The notes below the pieces were generated by a model that searched no databases, was not told the DNA's origin, and worked only from the letters and a program-made list of their open reading frames with translations. The position numbers were made by a program, and so were the translations under genes. Of a DNA stretch of 64,000 nucleotides, positions 1 to 11,009 are shown piece after piece. The stretch lies in contig JAPWDM010000001.1 of the NCBI GenBank assembly GCA_035578155.1, positions 77,226,472 to 77,290,471 of the forward strand, read 5' to 3'. The DNA comes from Brachynemurus nebulosus (lineage: Eukaryota > Arthropoda > Insecta > Neuroptera > Myrmeleontidae). Every line of letters begins with the position of its first letter. Within the stretch, counting starts at the first letter, position 1.

Positions 1-2122
1 GAACCACCGATGTTTTTTGTGGTGAGAAACGAAAACCAAGAGCTTCTGCAGAAATCACCACTTCGTTGATGCCTTGTTGCAGCCGTTGTTGGATATCCTC
101 GATAGAATCGGCTGCATAGAAGATTGTGAGGTCATCAACGTACAAGCAACGACGAATTGGGGCTGAAGCTGCAATATGACTGACTGCGATGGAAAACAAG
201 GTGACACTAATGGTGGAGCCTTGAGGAACACCATTCTCCTGGGAGTGGGCCTCAGACTCAGTGTCACCTACCCGGACACGAAAAGAACGGTCAGTCAGAA
301 AACTTTTTACGAACTGAGGGAGGTTACCTCTTAAACCCCAGTCGTGCAGCTTCTTGAGAATGCCATACCTCCAGGTCATATCATAAGCTTTCTCCAAATC
401 GAAAAACACGGCCACAAGGTGTTTTCGTTGGAGAAAGGCGTCTTGAATGACATTCTCGAGGCGAACAAGATGGTCCGTAGTCGAATGGTATCGGCGGAAC
501 CCACATTGATGTTTAGGTATAAGGTTGTGGGATTCCAGCCACCAGACGAGACGGTTGTTCACCATTTTTTCCAATACCTTGCTGAAACAGCAAGTCAAGG
601 ATATTGGACGGTAGCTAGTTAGTTGCGATGAATCTTTACCCTCTTTTAGCAGCGGAATGATGGTAGCTTCTCGCCACTGCGGAGGGTAAACGCCTTGCCT
701 AAAAATTTCGTTGTAAAGATCCAGTAACCTACACTTACCAGGATAAGGCAGGTTCCGGATCATGGCGTAGGGGATCTCATCAGGTCCAGGGGAGGTGTCC
801 CCAGATCCCCGAAGCGCCTCCAGTAATTCTTGCATAGAAAACGGTTGGTTATACTGGAGGGACTCATCTGAGAAAAAATCAAGATCATTTTGTTCATGTT
901 CGATCTTGATCCGCAGGAAGTCCGGGTCATAATTCTGGGAGCCACTGACGCGCTCAAAGTGTTTAGCTAAGCAATTAGCTATTTCTGCGCGTTCAGTGAT
1001 GTTCCGACCGTCGACGACGAGAAGGGAGGGCATTGGTGAACGGGAGGATTTCCCAGTAATGGCCCTCACTCTTCTCCATACCTCTGAGGTGCTGGTGGAG
1101 GTATTAATGGCCGAAACATATTGCTCCCATGATAGCCTCTTTTGCTCTTTTATAGTTCTTTTACAACGTGCTTGAGCACGTTTGTAGGCTATCACATTTT
1201 CCTGCGTGGGGCGACGTCTGAGTTCGTTGTACGCCCGCTTTTTCTCTGCAACTGCTACACTCACGACTTCATTCCACCATGGTACGCGACGTTTGGGTGG
1301 AATGTTGGACGACTTCGGTATACTCTGATATGCTGCTTCAATGACACTGGAGGACATTTACTCCACATCATCTTCTACGTCTCCAGTCAGCTCGGGTGTA
1401 CGGAATGAATCAGCGTACATCTCCCAGTCAGCTTGACGGAGACGCCATCTCGGCGAAGATGAATGTGGAGTCATCGGCGTGGTACTATTTAAAATAATAG
1501 GTATATGGTCACTTCCGTATGAGTGTGACGCCAGCGTCCACTCAAAACGGTGTGCCATGACCGGTGAGCCGAGTGATAAGTCGATAGCCGACAGCTCACC
1601 GGTTCTTGCGTTAATGAAAGTACCTTGACCGGTATTCAACAAGACCGTTTCAGACTCGTCTAGAAACCGTTCTATGAGTCTTCCACGGGCGTCTCTTGTG
1701 CTACAGCCCCACATGGGGTTGTGAGCATTAAAATCTCCTAGTAACAAAAATGGACGTGGTAACTGTAAGGTAAGCTCGGTCAGGGTTTCGACATTCCAGT
1801 CGAAATCTGGTAAGTAGACCGAGCATACTGTGAACTGTGGCGGTTGTAAAAATTGTACTGCAATAGCTTGTAGGGGGGTGTTTAATGGGTGGTCCCGGAA
1901 GGGGACGCCATCTTTTATAATGATGGCAACACCCCCCCTCGCCCTGATGTCTGGCCTTACGTTGTGCCGGCGGATATGGTAATTTTTTATTGAAAATTGT
2001 TCCGCCGGCTTTAAGTGTGTTTCTTGTAAGCACACGCACATAGGCGTGTGCTCAGCCAGAAGCATCTGCAATTCACAGTAATGATGTTTTACACCATTAC
2101 AGTTCCATTGTATGATCGCCAT
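1..2122 (-). pseudogene. U1 ORF2 (endonuclease/RT), nonsense at codon 255, truncated by window
   Basis: The N-terminal APE-type endonuclease is intact: the N-terminal WNCNG, LQETH, LLLGDFNAH, SAIDLSL and SDHIPI motifs are all present within residues 1-210. At 1358-1360 the codon that is Lys or Gln in other copies reads TAA, giving a 254-residue product that contains the endonuclease only. Downstream the frame stays open to the window edge through the start of the RT, including the FFDLEKAYD motif. The single-base nature of the change suggests recent decay. The start is ATG with A at -3 and G at +4, 38 nt after the ORF1 stop. Confidence 0.9.
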
Positions 2123-2160
2123 TTTTGCTACTACTTAGGGTTGCTCCCTAGGAAGTGTGG

Positions 2161-3807
2161 CTACTTCCTAGGTTTCCCCTTGGGCCAGCCTTTCTTTCGT
2201 TTAATCACTTTCACCTCGGCGTCCGAATTGTCAGATTCGGTGGCCGAGGTGTTAGTATAGGCGTCGGACGTCGGGCGCTTTATACCCGTACGTACCGACG
2301 CGGTCGTACTTTCCGAGTCGCTCATCGGTGTTTGGATAGAGCGACTCGGGAGGGGGGTGACCGGGCGTTCGGGTGTGCCCGGTCGGGACGGTGCCGTTGG
2401 CCGTTGTGGCAGCGGCACCGTCGATTGTGGAGGCAGCATGGTTTCTGCCTCCGAGGTGGTTGTGGAGGGTCCCTTTTTGGGGGACCTTGGTTTTACCACC
2501 TTCTTCTCCCCCTCACTGTGACGCCTTCTAGGAGGCGAAGCCTTCTTCGGTGATGTCTTCTTTGGAGAAGACGTCACAGTACGTACGACGGGTCCCTGAG
2601 GGGTGGTTGTTAGCACCCTCTTGGCCTCAGGGACCTTGGCTGACACAACAGCGGCTGTACTGGGTGTAGACATAGCTGCACCCGTAGAGCGCATGAGACA
2701 CTCTTGCATTTTCTGCATATTCACCTGCATTTGTCTCATGGCTTCCTTTATTTCTTTGATTTCACTTGTCTTTTCAGCCGCTGAAGGGGCGGGGGCCGCA
2801 ACAGCGCGTGCATAACCTTCAAGAGCTGAGCGACGAGGCGTATTGCCTAAAAGCTTCCGTCTTGCCTCTGGGTAGGTTAACCTCTCCAGGGCTCTCAACT
2901 CCTGAATCGCGGATTCTTGTTTAAAAATGGGGCAATTCCTCGACTTAGCCGAGTGATTACCCCCACAGTTAATGCACTTAATTGGCTCGTCACATGGTCG
3001 TCCTTCATGTAACGGCCTTCCGCACACGCATATCTGTTGCTCTGTACCACAACGTTGTGAGACGTGGCCGTACCTTTGGCATTTATAACACCGCATCGGT
3101 GCTGGGATGTACGGTCGCACGTCCACTTTTGTGAAAAGGCCGATGATCACTTCTTTAGGTAGAGTGACCCTATTGAAAGTTAGTAGAATTAAGGGGGATT
3201 CAGGATGCTTATTCCCCCTATTATACTTCAACCTTTTCGCTTCAATTACCCCCTGTGGAGACATCTCCGACACTATCTCTTCCAGGGTACAGTATGCTAG
3301 AGAGGGGTGCATGATAACGCCCCTGGAGTAGTTTAATACGCCGTGGGGCACCACCTCTACTGCATACTGACCTAATTCTTTCAGCTTTTGAATTTTATCT
3401 GATTGTGCCGGTGAGAGTGCCTCTATGAGCAACCCTTTGCCCGATAGTTTGGCATCCTTAACCTGCCCAATACTGTTATTAACTAACTTTGCCAAAAGGA
3501 AGGGACTGACTTTGCTAAAGTCACCTTCCTTTGGCTTAATTACCAAAAACTTCGTAAAATTTGGAACTGCCATTCTTGGGGATTCCAAATGAATTGGAGT
3601 CCCACGATGTTTCCCTTTTTTAGAGGGAGGGTTACCCTTCTCAGTTTGTGTACCTGTTCCACTGGATTGTGGAACGGGTACGGTAGACGCAGTAGCGGGA
3701 CAAGCCACGCTACTTTGGCTCACGCCAGGTGACGACGGCGGAGCTTGGTTCGCGTCCGGTTTGGGGGGCCCGGACTCGCCCATTTTATTTAAGTTTTCAG
3801 TATCCAT
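2161..3807 (-). CDS. U1 ORF1: gag-like RNA-binding protein with three zinc knuckles
   Basis: An intact 548-residue ORF1 from the Met that is conserved just before the GESGP motif. Only this copy also has an in-frame ATG upstream at 3852, where the others read GTG or CTG, so that 15-residue extension is probably not the family start. The layout matches the reference copy in U9: disordered Pro/Ser/Thr-rich N-terminus, RRM-like region, three CCHC knuckles around residues 240-295, a short coiled coil, a basic Ser/Pro-rich linker and a lysine-rich C-terminus. The expected role is binding element RNA into ribonucleoprotein particles. The U1 knuckle region reads CGTEQQ after the first finger where most copies read CNIEQQ or CSVEQQ. 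Confidence 0.93.
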   Translation of the reverse strand: MDTENLNKMGESGPPKPDANQAPPSSPGVSQSSVACPATASTVPVPQSSGTGTQTEKGNPPSKKGKHRGTPIHLESPRMAVPNFTKFLVIKPKEGDFSKVSPFLLAKLVNNSIGQVKDAKLSGKGLLIEALSPAQSDKIQKLKELGQYAVEVVPHGVLNYSRGVIMHPSLAYCTLEEIVSEMSPQGVIEAKRLKYNRGNKHPESPLILLTFNRVTLPKEVIIGLFTKVDVRPYIPAPMRCYKCQRYGHVSQRCGTEQQICVCGRPLHEGRPCDEPIKCINCGGNHSAKSRNCPIFKQESAIQELRALERLTYPEARRKLLGNTPRRSALEGYARAVAAPAPSAAEKTSEIKEIKEAMRQMQVNMQKMQECLMRSTGAAMSTPSTAAVVSAKVPEAKRVLTTTPQGPVVRTVTSSPKKTSPKKASPPRRRHSEGEKKVVKPRSPKKGPSTTTSEAETMLPPQSTVPLPQRPTAPSRPGTPERPVTPLPSRSIQTPMSDSESTTASVRTGIKRPTSDAYTNTSATESDNSDAEVKVIKRKKGWPKGKPRK

Positions 3808-4509
3808 AAACTGTAACACAAAAAATCCCCCACCCCGCTCCCCACCCTCCATGGAGCCTCATTAGGGACGTGGGACTCCCACGCCAGGGATACGGGAATG
3901 AGGGGCCCTAGGGACGAAGCCCATTGCCCCAGTGACACGCACGACCCCGGGGCGCTCGAATTTACTGCGGCCGGTGCATAACCGCAGCCACGGTCTATGC
4001 CTGAAGCCAGGGCCGAAGTGACGTGTTGTTCCGCCGTACTCGCAAGTAACGGCTTCCCTCAGTCACCAGGATCCCCTTTTCCAGGCAACGCCGCTAAGCC
4101 ACACACGAGCTAGTGTGGGTCCCGAAGATGACTTTAAGTTGGGACAACAAAAAGAATGAGAACAAAACAAAACCAAAAAACAAAAAGGAAACAAAATATA
4201 ATAGAAAATCTGAAACAAAAAGAAATAAAAATAACGAAAAACAAAAAACAATAAAAACGAAACGAAATAAAAACAAGGGTTAAAAAATGAACGATCGAGG
4301 ATTTCTCCTCTAGATCCGGCATCTTTTGTGAAAACGGTGGTACCTCGAGAAGGGACGGTGCCGATCTTGGGTAGTCAGAGGCTAATGGAATCCGAAGATT
4401 ACTGTATTGCGCATAAACTACCCCTGGAACCCTTAGCCTCCTTGACACCAATGGGGGATAAATATCCCTCACGGGTGCCAAGGGCAGCTGCTATAGGTGT
4501 CCTCACCAC

Positions 4510-4510
<1 letters not shown>
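3808..4510 (-). other. U1 5'UTR with pyrimidine-rich tract and structured 5' end
   Basis: The 703-nt leader has four parts in transcript order. First, a 5' terminal region (4510-4290) can form a three-way junction. Second, a U-rich, almost purine-poor tract of about 140 nt lies at about 4280-4140 (A-rich on the plus strand). Third, a GC-rich region (4130-3850) is conserved in all full copies. Fourth, a G-run motif lies just before ORF1. It must hold the element's internal promoter, since copies are inserted without an external one, but no core promoter motif could be assigned. An ATG at 3862 opens a short reading frame of 22 codons including the stop, which overlaps the ORF1 start. Confidence 0.75.
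3827..3850 (-). promoter_or_regulatory. G-quadruplex motif upstream of U1 ORF1
   Basis: In transcript sense this stretch has four runs of three to five G separated by loops of 1, 3 and 1 nt, which fits the canonical G3+N1-7 quadruplex pattern. It ends about 20 nt before the ORF1 ATG. The same motif lies at 11029-11052, 34436-34459, 41505-41528, 48722-48745, 57419-57442 and 63128-63151. In U5 and U7 the third run is broken (GGAG in place of GGGG). Confidence 0.7.
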
Positions 4511-4555
<45 letters not shown>

Positions 4556-4568
4556 TTTTTTTTTTTTT
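4511..4568. repeat. (TTA)n plus T-run junction, U1/U2
   Basis: About 14 TTA units (4511-4553) followed by about 15 T. In transcript sense this is the poly(A) and (TAA)n tail of U2 abutting the 5' end of U1. Confidence 0.95.
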
Positions 4569-4760
4569 AATTAAAATTGGGGTACTGCTGCCGGTAGATG
4601 GCGCGGTCAGCAGCACCCGGCGGCATCGCCATCGAAGGACATGCGCCGCCACACACGATATATATAAAAACAACACGTAAAGACAGGGACACATAAATGC
4701 ACTAGACAATGGACAAACATACACATAATAAAATTCACCGATGAGCCCTGCCATCCCAGG

Positions 4761-4761
<1 letters not shown>
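4569..4761 (-). mobile_element. U2: 193-bp 5'-truncated 3' fragment
   Basis: This matches the last 193 nt of the element, from the CCCTGGGATGGCAGGG region to the terminal stem-loop, with a standard tail. It is cut inside the short inverted repeat next to CCATCCCAGGG and joined directly to TTA repeats. Incomplete reverse transcription is the usual cause of such 5' truncation. Confidence 0.92.
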
Positions 4762-4825
<64 letters not shown>

Positions 4826-4846
4826 TTTTTTTTTTTTTTTTTTTTT
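4762..4846. repeat. (TTA)n plus T-run junction, U2/U3
   Basis: About 21 TTA units, then 22 T. It is the tail of U3 joined to the truncated end of U2. Confidence 0.95.
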
Positions 4847-5664
4847 GATTAAAATTGGGACACTGCTGCCGGTGGATGGCGCGGTCAGCAGTGTCCGGCG
4901 GCATCGCCAACTAAGGGCATGCGCCGCCAAACACAATATAAATAAAAACAACACATAAAGACAGGGACACATAAATGCACTAGACAACGGACTAACATAC
5001 ACATAATAAAATCCATCGATGGGCCCTGCCATCCCAGGGCTTAAAGGGAGCGGACAGTCCTTGGTGACGGTACGATAAGTACTAGACAGAGCGTCCGGTC
5101 ACCAAGGCCTGGAAGCTATCGCTGGAACTCCTTCCGAGGCGCAAAGGACCCCGGAGTGGAGGAACCTGACTAGACAATACACAGAAAACGACTAGAGAAA
5201 ATATCACAGGTAAGTATCACAGAAAAACTTATTGCATCGCTGGGGAGCCAAAGGCCCACCAGTGACGCAATAAGGGGTTAAAACAATACCGCTGTAGAGC
5301 CATAACAACAGGCCTACAGCGGCATAACAAAATATCACAGAAAGTAAAAACAAATGATGTACCACCTCGGGTGTAAAAGGCCTTCGGTGGTACATCGATA
5401 AAAAACAATAACGAAAACAAATAACAAGGTATAAATAACGAAGTACTACTAAGGGTGTAAAAGGCCCTTAGTGGCATAACAACAATACTAAAAGTACCCT
5501 GCCAGACCAGCTGGAGCAGGGTATAGGCAATAAATAAATAAATAAATAAGACGCACACAAAGCATTTTGAACACAAAATTAAATTAAAACAAAGCTAAAA
5601 ATAAAGTTTAAAATATCGGGGGAGACAAAACGAGACGACTTGTAAAATCTGAGATGTAACGCCC
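4847..5664 (-). other. U3 3'UTR with stem-loop series
   Basis: A noncoding 818 nt between the ORF2 stop and the tail. It has the same stem-loops as the reference 3'UTR in U9 with AT-rich spacers carrying the motif ATCACAG (plus strand) several times. The ORF2-proximal CTTATTGC hairpin (5229-5276) carries two changes relative to U9; one gives a G-U pair and the other a mismatch in the transcript. No canonical AATAAA was seen in the last 200 transcript nt. Confidence 0.8.
4858..4896 (-). promoter_or_regulatory. 3'-terminal stem-loop, GGACAC variant
   Basis: Arms GGACACTGCTG and CAGCAGTGTCC pair perfectly over 11 bp about 11 nt from the poly(A). Most other units have GGGTGCTGCTG with CAGCAGTACCC here, so three pairs have changed on both sides. 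LINE RTs are known to recognise 3' stem-loops in several families (for example UnaL2 and SART1), so this is a candidate RT recognition site. Confidence 0.8.
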
Positions 5665-8600
5665 CTACAGTCTCTGAAGAAGGTTCGAATTTCTGAGAAA
5701 TCCAAGCATCTTTCTTTCAGAGACTGCATCATAAGCTAAAGCTTCGGCTACACTACCTGGGAGCTGCAACCTCTGGCGCAATGGCGCAAAGGTTACACAT
5801 TCCTCAACTATATGCCTCACGGTCAGCGCCGTCCCGCAGGCGGCGCACCTTGGCTGATCCTCACCGGCGAGAAGATGACGATGTGTTAACGCCGTGTGGC
5901 CCAAGCGTAAACGTGTCAGGGCCACACTCTCTCGCCGGCTCAGATTTACAGGTGCCGGAGTTCTTCGGACCTCAGGTTTCACCTGCCTGAGCTTAGCCGT
6001 GAGGTTGTTCCACTCACGTTGCCATTTCTGATCGATCGCGGATCTAATGCACACTCTCAGATCCTCTGGGCGTATGGCAATGTCCTGTGGCTCACCGACT
6101 TCGGCTGCATGACGTGCTGCCTGGTCGGCGAGTTCATTGCCAGGTATCCCCACATGTCCGGGAATCCAAAAGAAGGTGATAGACTTTTGGCGGAGCATGT
6201 AGAGATACGTTTGGATGTTCTGCACCAGTGGATCGATGGTATGAGAGTGGCAGATCGCTTGCAACGCGCTCAACGAGTCGGAACAAATGAGGAATGCGCT
6301 GTCTTCGGATGTTTGACAGAATCGCAGGGCTTGCAGAATAGCAAATAATTCTGCAGTATACACAGTGGCCTGGGGAGGAAGTGACCAAGCGTGAGGATCG
6401 TCACGAATGACGATGGCACTTCCAACACCCGTAGCTGTTTTGGAGCCATCTGTGTATATGCAGAGAGAATCAAGTTCGCTAATGATCTCATAAAAGCGGG
6501 ATCGGTATTCGAATGAACTGGTCTCCTCCTTGTTGAGACCAGTCAGGTCGAAACGACACCTTACTTTAGGGATCAGCCAAGGAGGTACTTCCATAGGACG
6601 TTTGGGAAGTACCTTGGCGAACTGTAAGTGCAGACTCTCTAATAACTCCTGCGTTCGAACGGCCACTGGTCGACTTATGGTGGGACGTCGACCGTAGAGC
6701 CCCTGTAAACGGTATCTGAATAGAGTCGGGTGGTTTATATGTGAAGGTGTTGCATATATCCCCGCTGCATAATTGAGCAAGAGACGCTCACGTCTCAGTC
6801 GCAGCGGAGGAAGACCCGACTCTACGCAGAGGCTCATAGAAGGGCTCGTTCGAAATGCTCCCGTAGCCAGTCGTATGCCTGCATGGTGAACAGGATCTAG
6901 GAGTAAAAGCGCAGACGCCCGGGCGGAGGAGTAAGCAATGCTGCCGTAATCAATCCTAGTCAGAACTAGCGATTGATACAGGCGAAGCAACGACTCCCGG
7001 CCCGCACCCCACGATGCACCAGCCAAGCACTTAAGCATGTTGATTGTCCTGCGACAACTCGCAGCTAAGGCTTGGAGGTGTGGGCGCCACGTAAGTTGTT
7101 TATCAAATATGAGTCCTAGAAACCTGACGCTATCAACGCACTGGAGATTGGATCCTTTTAAGGTGAGGACAGGCTCCGGATGTGCGTTGCGCTTTCTGCA
7201 GAAGTGAACCACCGATGTCTTTTGGGGTGAAAATCGAAAACCAAGAGCTTCTGCAGAAGTCACCACTTCGTTGATGCCTTGTTGCAGCCGTTGTTGGATA
7301 TCCTCGATGGAATCGGCTGCATAGAATATGGTGAGGTCATCAACGTACAAGCAACGACGAATTGGGGCTGAAGCTGCAATATGACTGACTGCGATGGAAA
7401 ACAAGGTGACACTAATAGTGGAGCCTTGAGGAACACCATTCTCCTGGGAGTGGGACTCAGACTCAGTGTCACCTACCCGGACACGGAAGGAACGGTCAGT
7501 CAGAAAACTTTTTACGAACTGAGGGAGGTTACCTCTTAAACCCCAGTCGTGCAGCTTCTTGAGAATGCCATACCTCTAGGTCATATCATAAGCTTTCTCC
7601 AAATCGAAAAACACGGCCACAAGGTGTTTTCGTTGGAGAAACGCGTCTTGAATGGCATTCTCGAGGCGAACAAGATGGTCCGTAGTCGAATGGTAACGGC
7701 GGAACCCACATTGATGTTTAGGTATAAGGTTGTGGGATTCCAGCCACCAGACGAGACGGTTGTTCACCATTTTTTCCAATACCTTGCTGAAACAGCAAGT
7801 CAAGGATATTGGACGGTAGCTAGATAGTTGCGATGAATCTTTACCCTCTTTTAGCAGCGGAATGATGGTAGCTTCCCGCCACTGCGGAGGGTAAACGCCT
7901 TGCCTAAAAATTTCGTTGTACAGATCCAGTAACCTACACCTACCAGGATAAGGCAGGTTCCGGATCATGGCGTAGGGGATCTCATCAGGTCCAGGGGAGG
8001 TGTCCCCAGATCCCCGAAGCGCCTCCAGTAATTCTTGCATAGAAAACGGTTGGTTGTACTGGAGGGATTCATCTGAGAAAAAATCAAGATCATTTTGTTC
8101 ATGTTCGATCTTGATCCGCAGGAAGTCCGGGTCATAGTTTTGGGAGCCACTGACGCGCTCAAAGTGTTTAGCTAAACAATTAGCTATTTCTGCGCGTTCA
8201 GTGATGTTCCGACCGTCGACGACGAGAAGAGAGGGCATTGGTGAACGGGAGGATTTCCCTGTAATGGCCCTCACTCTTCTCCATACCTCTGAGGTGGTCG
8301 TGGAGGTATTTATGGCCGAAACATATTGCTCCCATGATAGCCTCTTTTGCTCTTTAATTGTGCGTTTACAGCGTGCTTGCGCACGCTTGTAGGCTATCAC
8401 ATTTTCCTGCGTGGGGCGACGTCTGAGTTCGTTGTACGCCCGCTTTTTCTCTGCAACTGCTACACTCACGACTTCATTCCACCATGGTACTTGACGTTTG
8501 GGTGGAATGCTGGACGACTTCGGTATACTATGATATGCTGCTTCAATGACACTGGAGGACATTTTCCCCACATCATCTTCTACGTCTCCAGTCAGCTCGG

Positions 8601-9327
8601 GTGTACGGAATGAATCAGCGTACATGTCCCAGTCAGCTTGACGAAGACGCCATCTCGGCGAAGACGATTGTGGGGTCATCGGCGTGGTACTATTCAATAT
8701 AATGGGAATATGGTCACTACCGTATGAATCTGACGCCAGCGTCCATTCATAACGGTGTGCCATGACCGGTGAGCCGAGTCATAAGTCGATAGCCGACAGC
8801 TCACCGGTTCTTGCGTTAATGAAAGTACCTTGACCGGAATTCAACAAGACCGCTTCAGACTCATCTAGAAACCGTTCTATGAGTCTTCCACGGGCGTCTC
8901 TTGTGCTACAGCCCCACATGGGGCTGTGAGCATTAAAATCTCCTAGTAACAAAAATGGGCGTGGTAACTGTATTGTAAGCTCGGTCAAATCTTCGACGTT
9001 CCAGTCGAAGTCTGGTAGATAGACCGAGCATACTGTGAACTGTGGCGGTTTCAAAAATTGTATTGCAACTGCTTGTAGGGGGGTGTTTAACGGGTGGTCC
9101 CGAAATGGGACGCCATCTTTGATGATGATGGCAACACCCCCCCTCGCCCTGATGTCTGGCTGTACGTCGTACCGGCGGACTTGATGATGTTTGATGTTAA
9201 ACTGTTCCGCCGGCTTTAAATGTGTTTCTTGTAAGCACACGCACATAGGCGTGTGCTCAGCCAGAAGCATCTGCAATTCACAGTAATGGTGTTTAACACC
9301 ATTACAGTTCCACTGTACGATAGCCAT
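5665..9327 (-). pseudogene. U3 ORF2 with two in-frame stops
   Basis: Full length (1221 codons including stop) with no net indel against intact copies. Codon 183 (Ser, TCA) is TGA at 8779-8781, inside the endonuclease just after the SAID motif. Codon 584 (Trp, TGG) is TAG at 7576-7578, ten residues past the FFDLEKAYD catalytic motif of the RT. The remaining RT palm (YVDD), RNase H and C-terminal finger are intact in sequence. A product of about 182 residues would be inactive. Both changes are single substitutions, so the copy probably died recently, although its ORF1 is still open. Confidence 0.93.
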
Positions 9328-9365
9328 TTTTGTTACTACTTAGGGTTGCTCCCTAGGAAGTGTGG

Positions 9366-11009
9366 CTACTTCCTAGGTTTCCCCTTTGGCCAGCCTTTTT
9401 TCCGTTTTACTACTTGCACCTCGGCATCGGAGTTATCAGACTCCGTAGCCGAGGTGTTAGTGTACGCGTCGGTCGTAGGGCGTTTAACACCCGTCCGCAC
9501 CGACGCGGTCGACATGTCCGAGTCGCTCACTGGCGTAGTGTTTGAGCGACTCGGGAGGGGGGTGACCGGGCGTGTTGTTGTGCCCGGTCGGGACGGCGCC
9601 TGTTGTCGTTGGGGCAGTGGCACCGTCGTTTGTGGAGGCAGCATTGACTCTGCCTCCGATGTTGAGGTGGTTGGTCCCTTTTTCGGGGACCGTTGTAGGA
9701 CCACCTCCTGTTCCCCCTCGCTGCGACGTCTTCTGCCTGGCGATTTTTTCGGCGAAGTCTTCTTTTTAGGAGAAGACGTCACATTTCTTACTACAGGTCC
9801 TTGAGGGGTGGTTGTTATAACCCTTTTGGTCTCAAGGACCGTGGCTGGCACAGCGGCTGATGTGGGAGTAGGGCCAGCTACACCCACAGAGCGCATGAAG
9901 CTTTCTTGCATCCGTTGCATAGTGATCTGCATTTGCTTCATCGCTTCCTTAATTTCAACAATTTCTTTTGATTTCTCAACCGCTGTAGGGACAGGGGCTG
10001 CAGCAGCGCGCGCGTAGCCATCCAAGGCGGAACGGCGAGGCATGTTGCCCAGTAGTTTACGCCTTGCCTCTGGGTAAGATAATCGTTCCAGGGCTCTCAG
10101 CTCTTGGATGGCTGACTCTTGTTTAAATATGGGGCAATTCCTCGACTTAGCCGAGTGACTGCCCCCGCAATTAACGCATTTTATTGGCTCGTTACACGGT
10201 GTTCCCTCGTGCAACGGCCTTCCGCAAACGCAAATCTGCTGCTCGACGCTACATTTCTGAGATACATGTCCATATCTCTGGCACCTGTAACAGCGCATTG
10301 GTGCCGGAATATATGGACGAACGTCGATTTTCTCGAAAAGGCCTAGGACCACCTCTTTTGGTAAGGTGGTCTTATTAAATGTAAGCAAAATTAGTGGGGA
10401 ATTCGGATACTTATTCCCCCTATTGAATTTGAGCCTTTTCGCTTCTATAACCCCTTGTGGAGACATCTCCGACACTATCTCTTCAAGGTCGCAGTACGCT
10501 AGTGAAGGGTGCATGATTACGCCCCGGGAGTAATTTAAAACTCCATGGGGGCTCACCTCCACCGCGTACTCACCAACACTCTTCAAGTTTAATATTTTCT
10601 CTGATTGTGCCGCTGAGAATGCCTCCACGAGCAACCCTTTGCCCGATAGTTTGGCATTCTTAACATGCCCAATACACTCTTTGACAAGTTTAGCCAGCTG
10701 GAAGGGACTCATTTTACTGAAGTCTCCTTCCGTCGGCTTCACCACAATATATTTTATAAAACTGGCAACTTCCATTCTTGGGGCGTCCAATGGTACTTGA
10801 CGCCCACGACGATTCCCTTTTTTGGGGGGAGGGTTACCCCTTTTCGAAGCTGTACTCGCTCCGCTAGACTGCGGTGCGGGTACACTTAAAGAAGTAGCGG
10901 GACCAGCCACGCTACTGTTGCTCCCACCAGGTGTTGTCGGTGGAGCAGGGTTCGCGTCCGGTTTGACGGGCCCGGACTCGCCCGAAGAAGTGATATTTTT
11001 ATTTTCCAT
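9366..11009 (-). CDS. U3 ORF1: gag-like protein
   Basis: Intact, 547 residues from the conserved Met before ITSSGESGP. Upstream in-frame codons are open but offer only GTG, so the start is set by comparison with copies that have a stop there. Zinc knuckles are CYRCQRYGHVSQKC, then CVCGRPLHEGTPC and CVNCGGSHSAKSRNC. Compared with U5/U7 the N-terminal 130 residues and the linker differ at many sites, while the RRM-like core and knuckles are close. It is most like the U10 protein, sharing SKRGNPPPKKGNRRGRQ near residue 60 and SPGRRRRSEGEQEVVLQRS in the linker. Confidence 0.92.
   Translation of the reverse strand: MENKNITSSGESGPVKPDANPAPPTTPGGSNSSVAGPATSLSVPAPQSSGASTASKRGNPPPKKGNRRGRQVPLDAPRMEVASFIKYIVVKPTEGDFSKMSPFQLAKLVKECIGHVKNAKLSGKGLLVEAFSAAQSEKILNLKSVGEYAVEVSPHGVLNYSRGVIMHPSLAYCDLEEIVSEMSPQGVIEAKRLKFNRGNKYPNSPLILLTFNKTTLPKEVVLGLFEKIDVRPYIPAPMRCYRCQRYGHVSQKCSVEQQICVCGRPLHEGTPCNEPIKCVNCGGSHSAKSRNCPIFKQESAIQELRALERLSYPEARRKLLGNMPRRSALDGYARAAAAPVPTAVEKSKEIVEIKEAMKQMQITMQRMQESFMRSVGVAGPTPTSAAVPATVLETKRVITTTPQGPVVRNVTSSPKKKTSPKKSPGRRRRSEGEQEVVLQRSPKKGPTTSTSEAESMLPPQTTVPLPQRQQAPSRPGTTTRPVTPLPSRSNTTPVSDSDMSTASVRTGVKRPTTDAYTNTSATESDNSDAEVQVVKRKKGWPKGKPRK

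Larger units (their letters stand above)
1..4510 (-). mobile_element. U1: LINE copy, 3' part cut by window edge
   Basis: This is the leftmost unit, read from its 5' end at 4510 down to the window edge inside ORF2. It keeps the 5'UTR (3808-4510), ORF1 (2161-3807) and the first 707 codons of ORF2. It aligns with U3 at a constant offset of 7205 across the ORF2 part, so the lesion in ORF2 is a point change and not an indel. Its 5' end is the same base as in the other complete copies and abuts a (TTA)n run, as elsewhere in the array. Confidence 0.95.

Noticed and set aside
344..622. Plus-strand frame of 92 codons (and its copies in every unit)
   Set aside because: It is a shadow of the RT coding region on the opposite strand. 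It varies wherever ORF2 varies, with no sign of its own codon constraint.
4134..4481. Open frame in the 5'UTR beginning APVRDIYPPLVSRR, repeated in many units
   Set aside because: It starts at TTG and not ATG, and its downstream part is a translation of the U-rich tract with variable ends. Its conservation follows from the conserved leader, and its length changes with indels.
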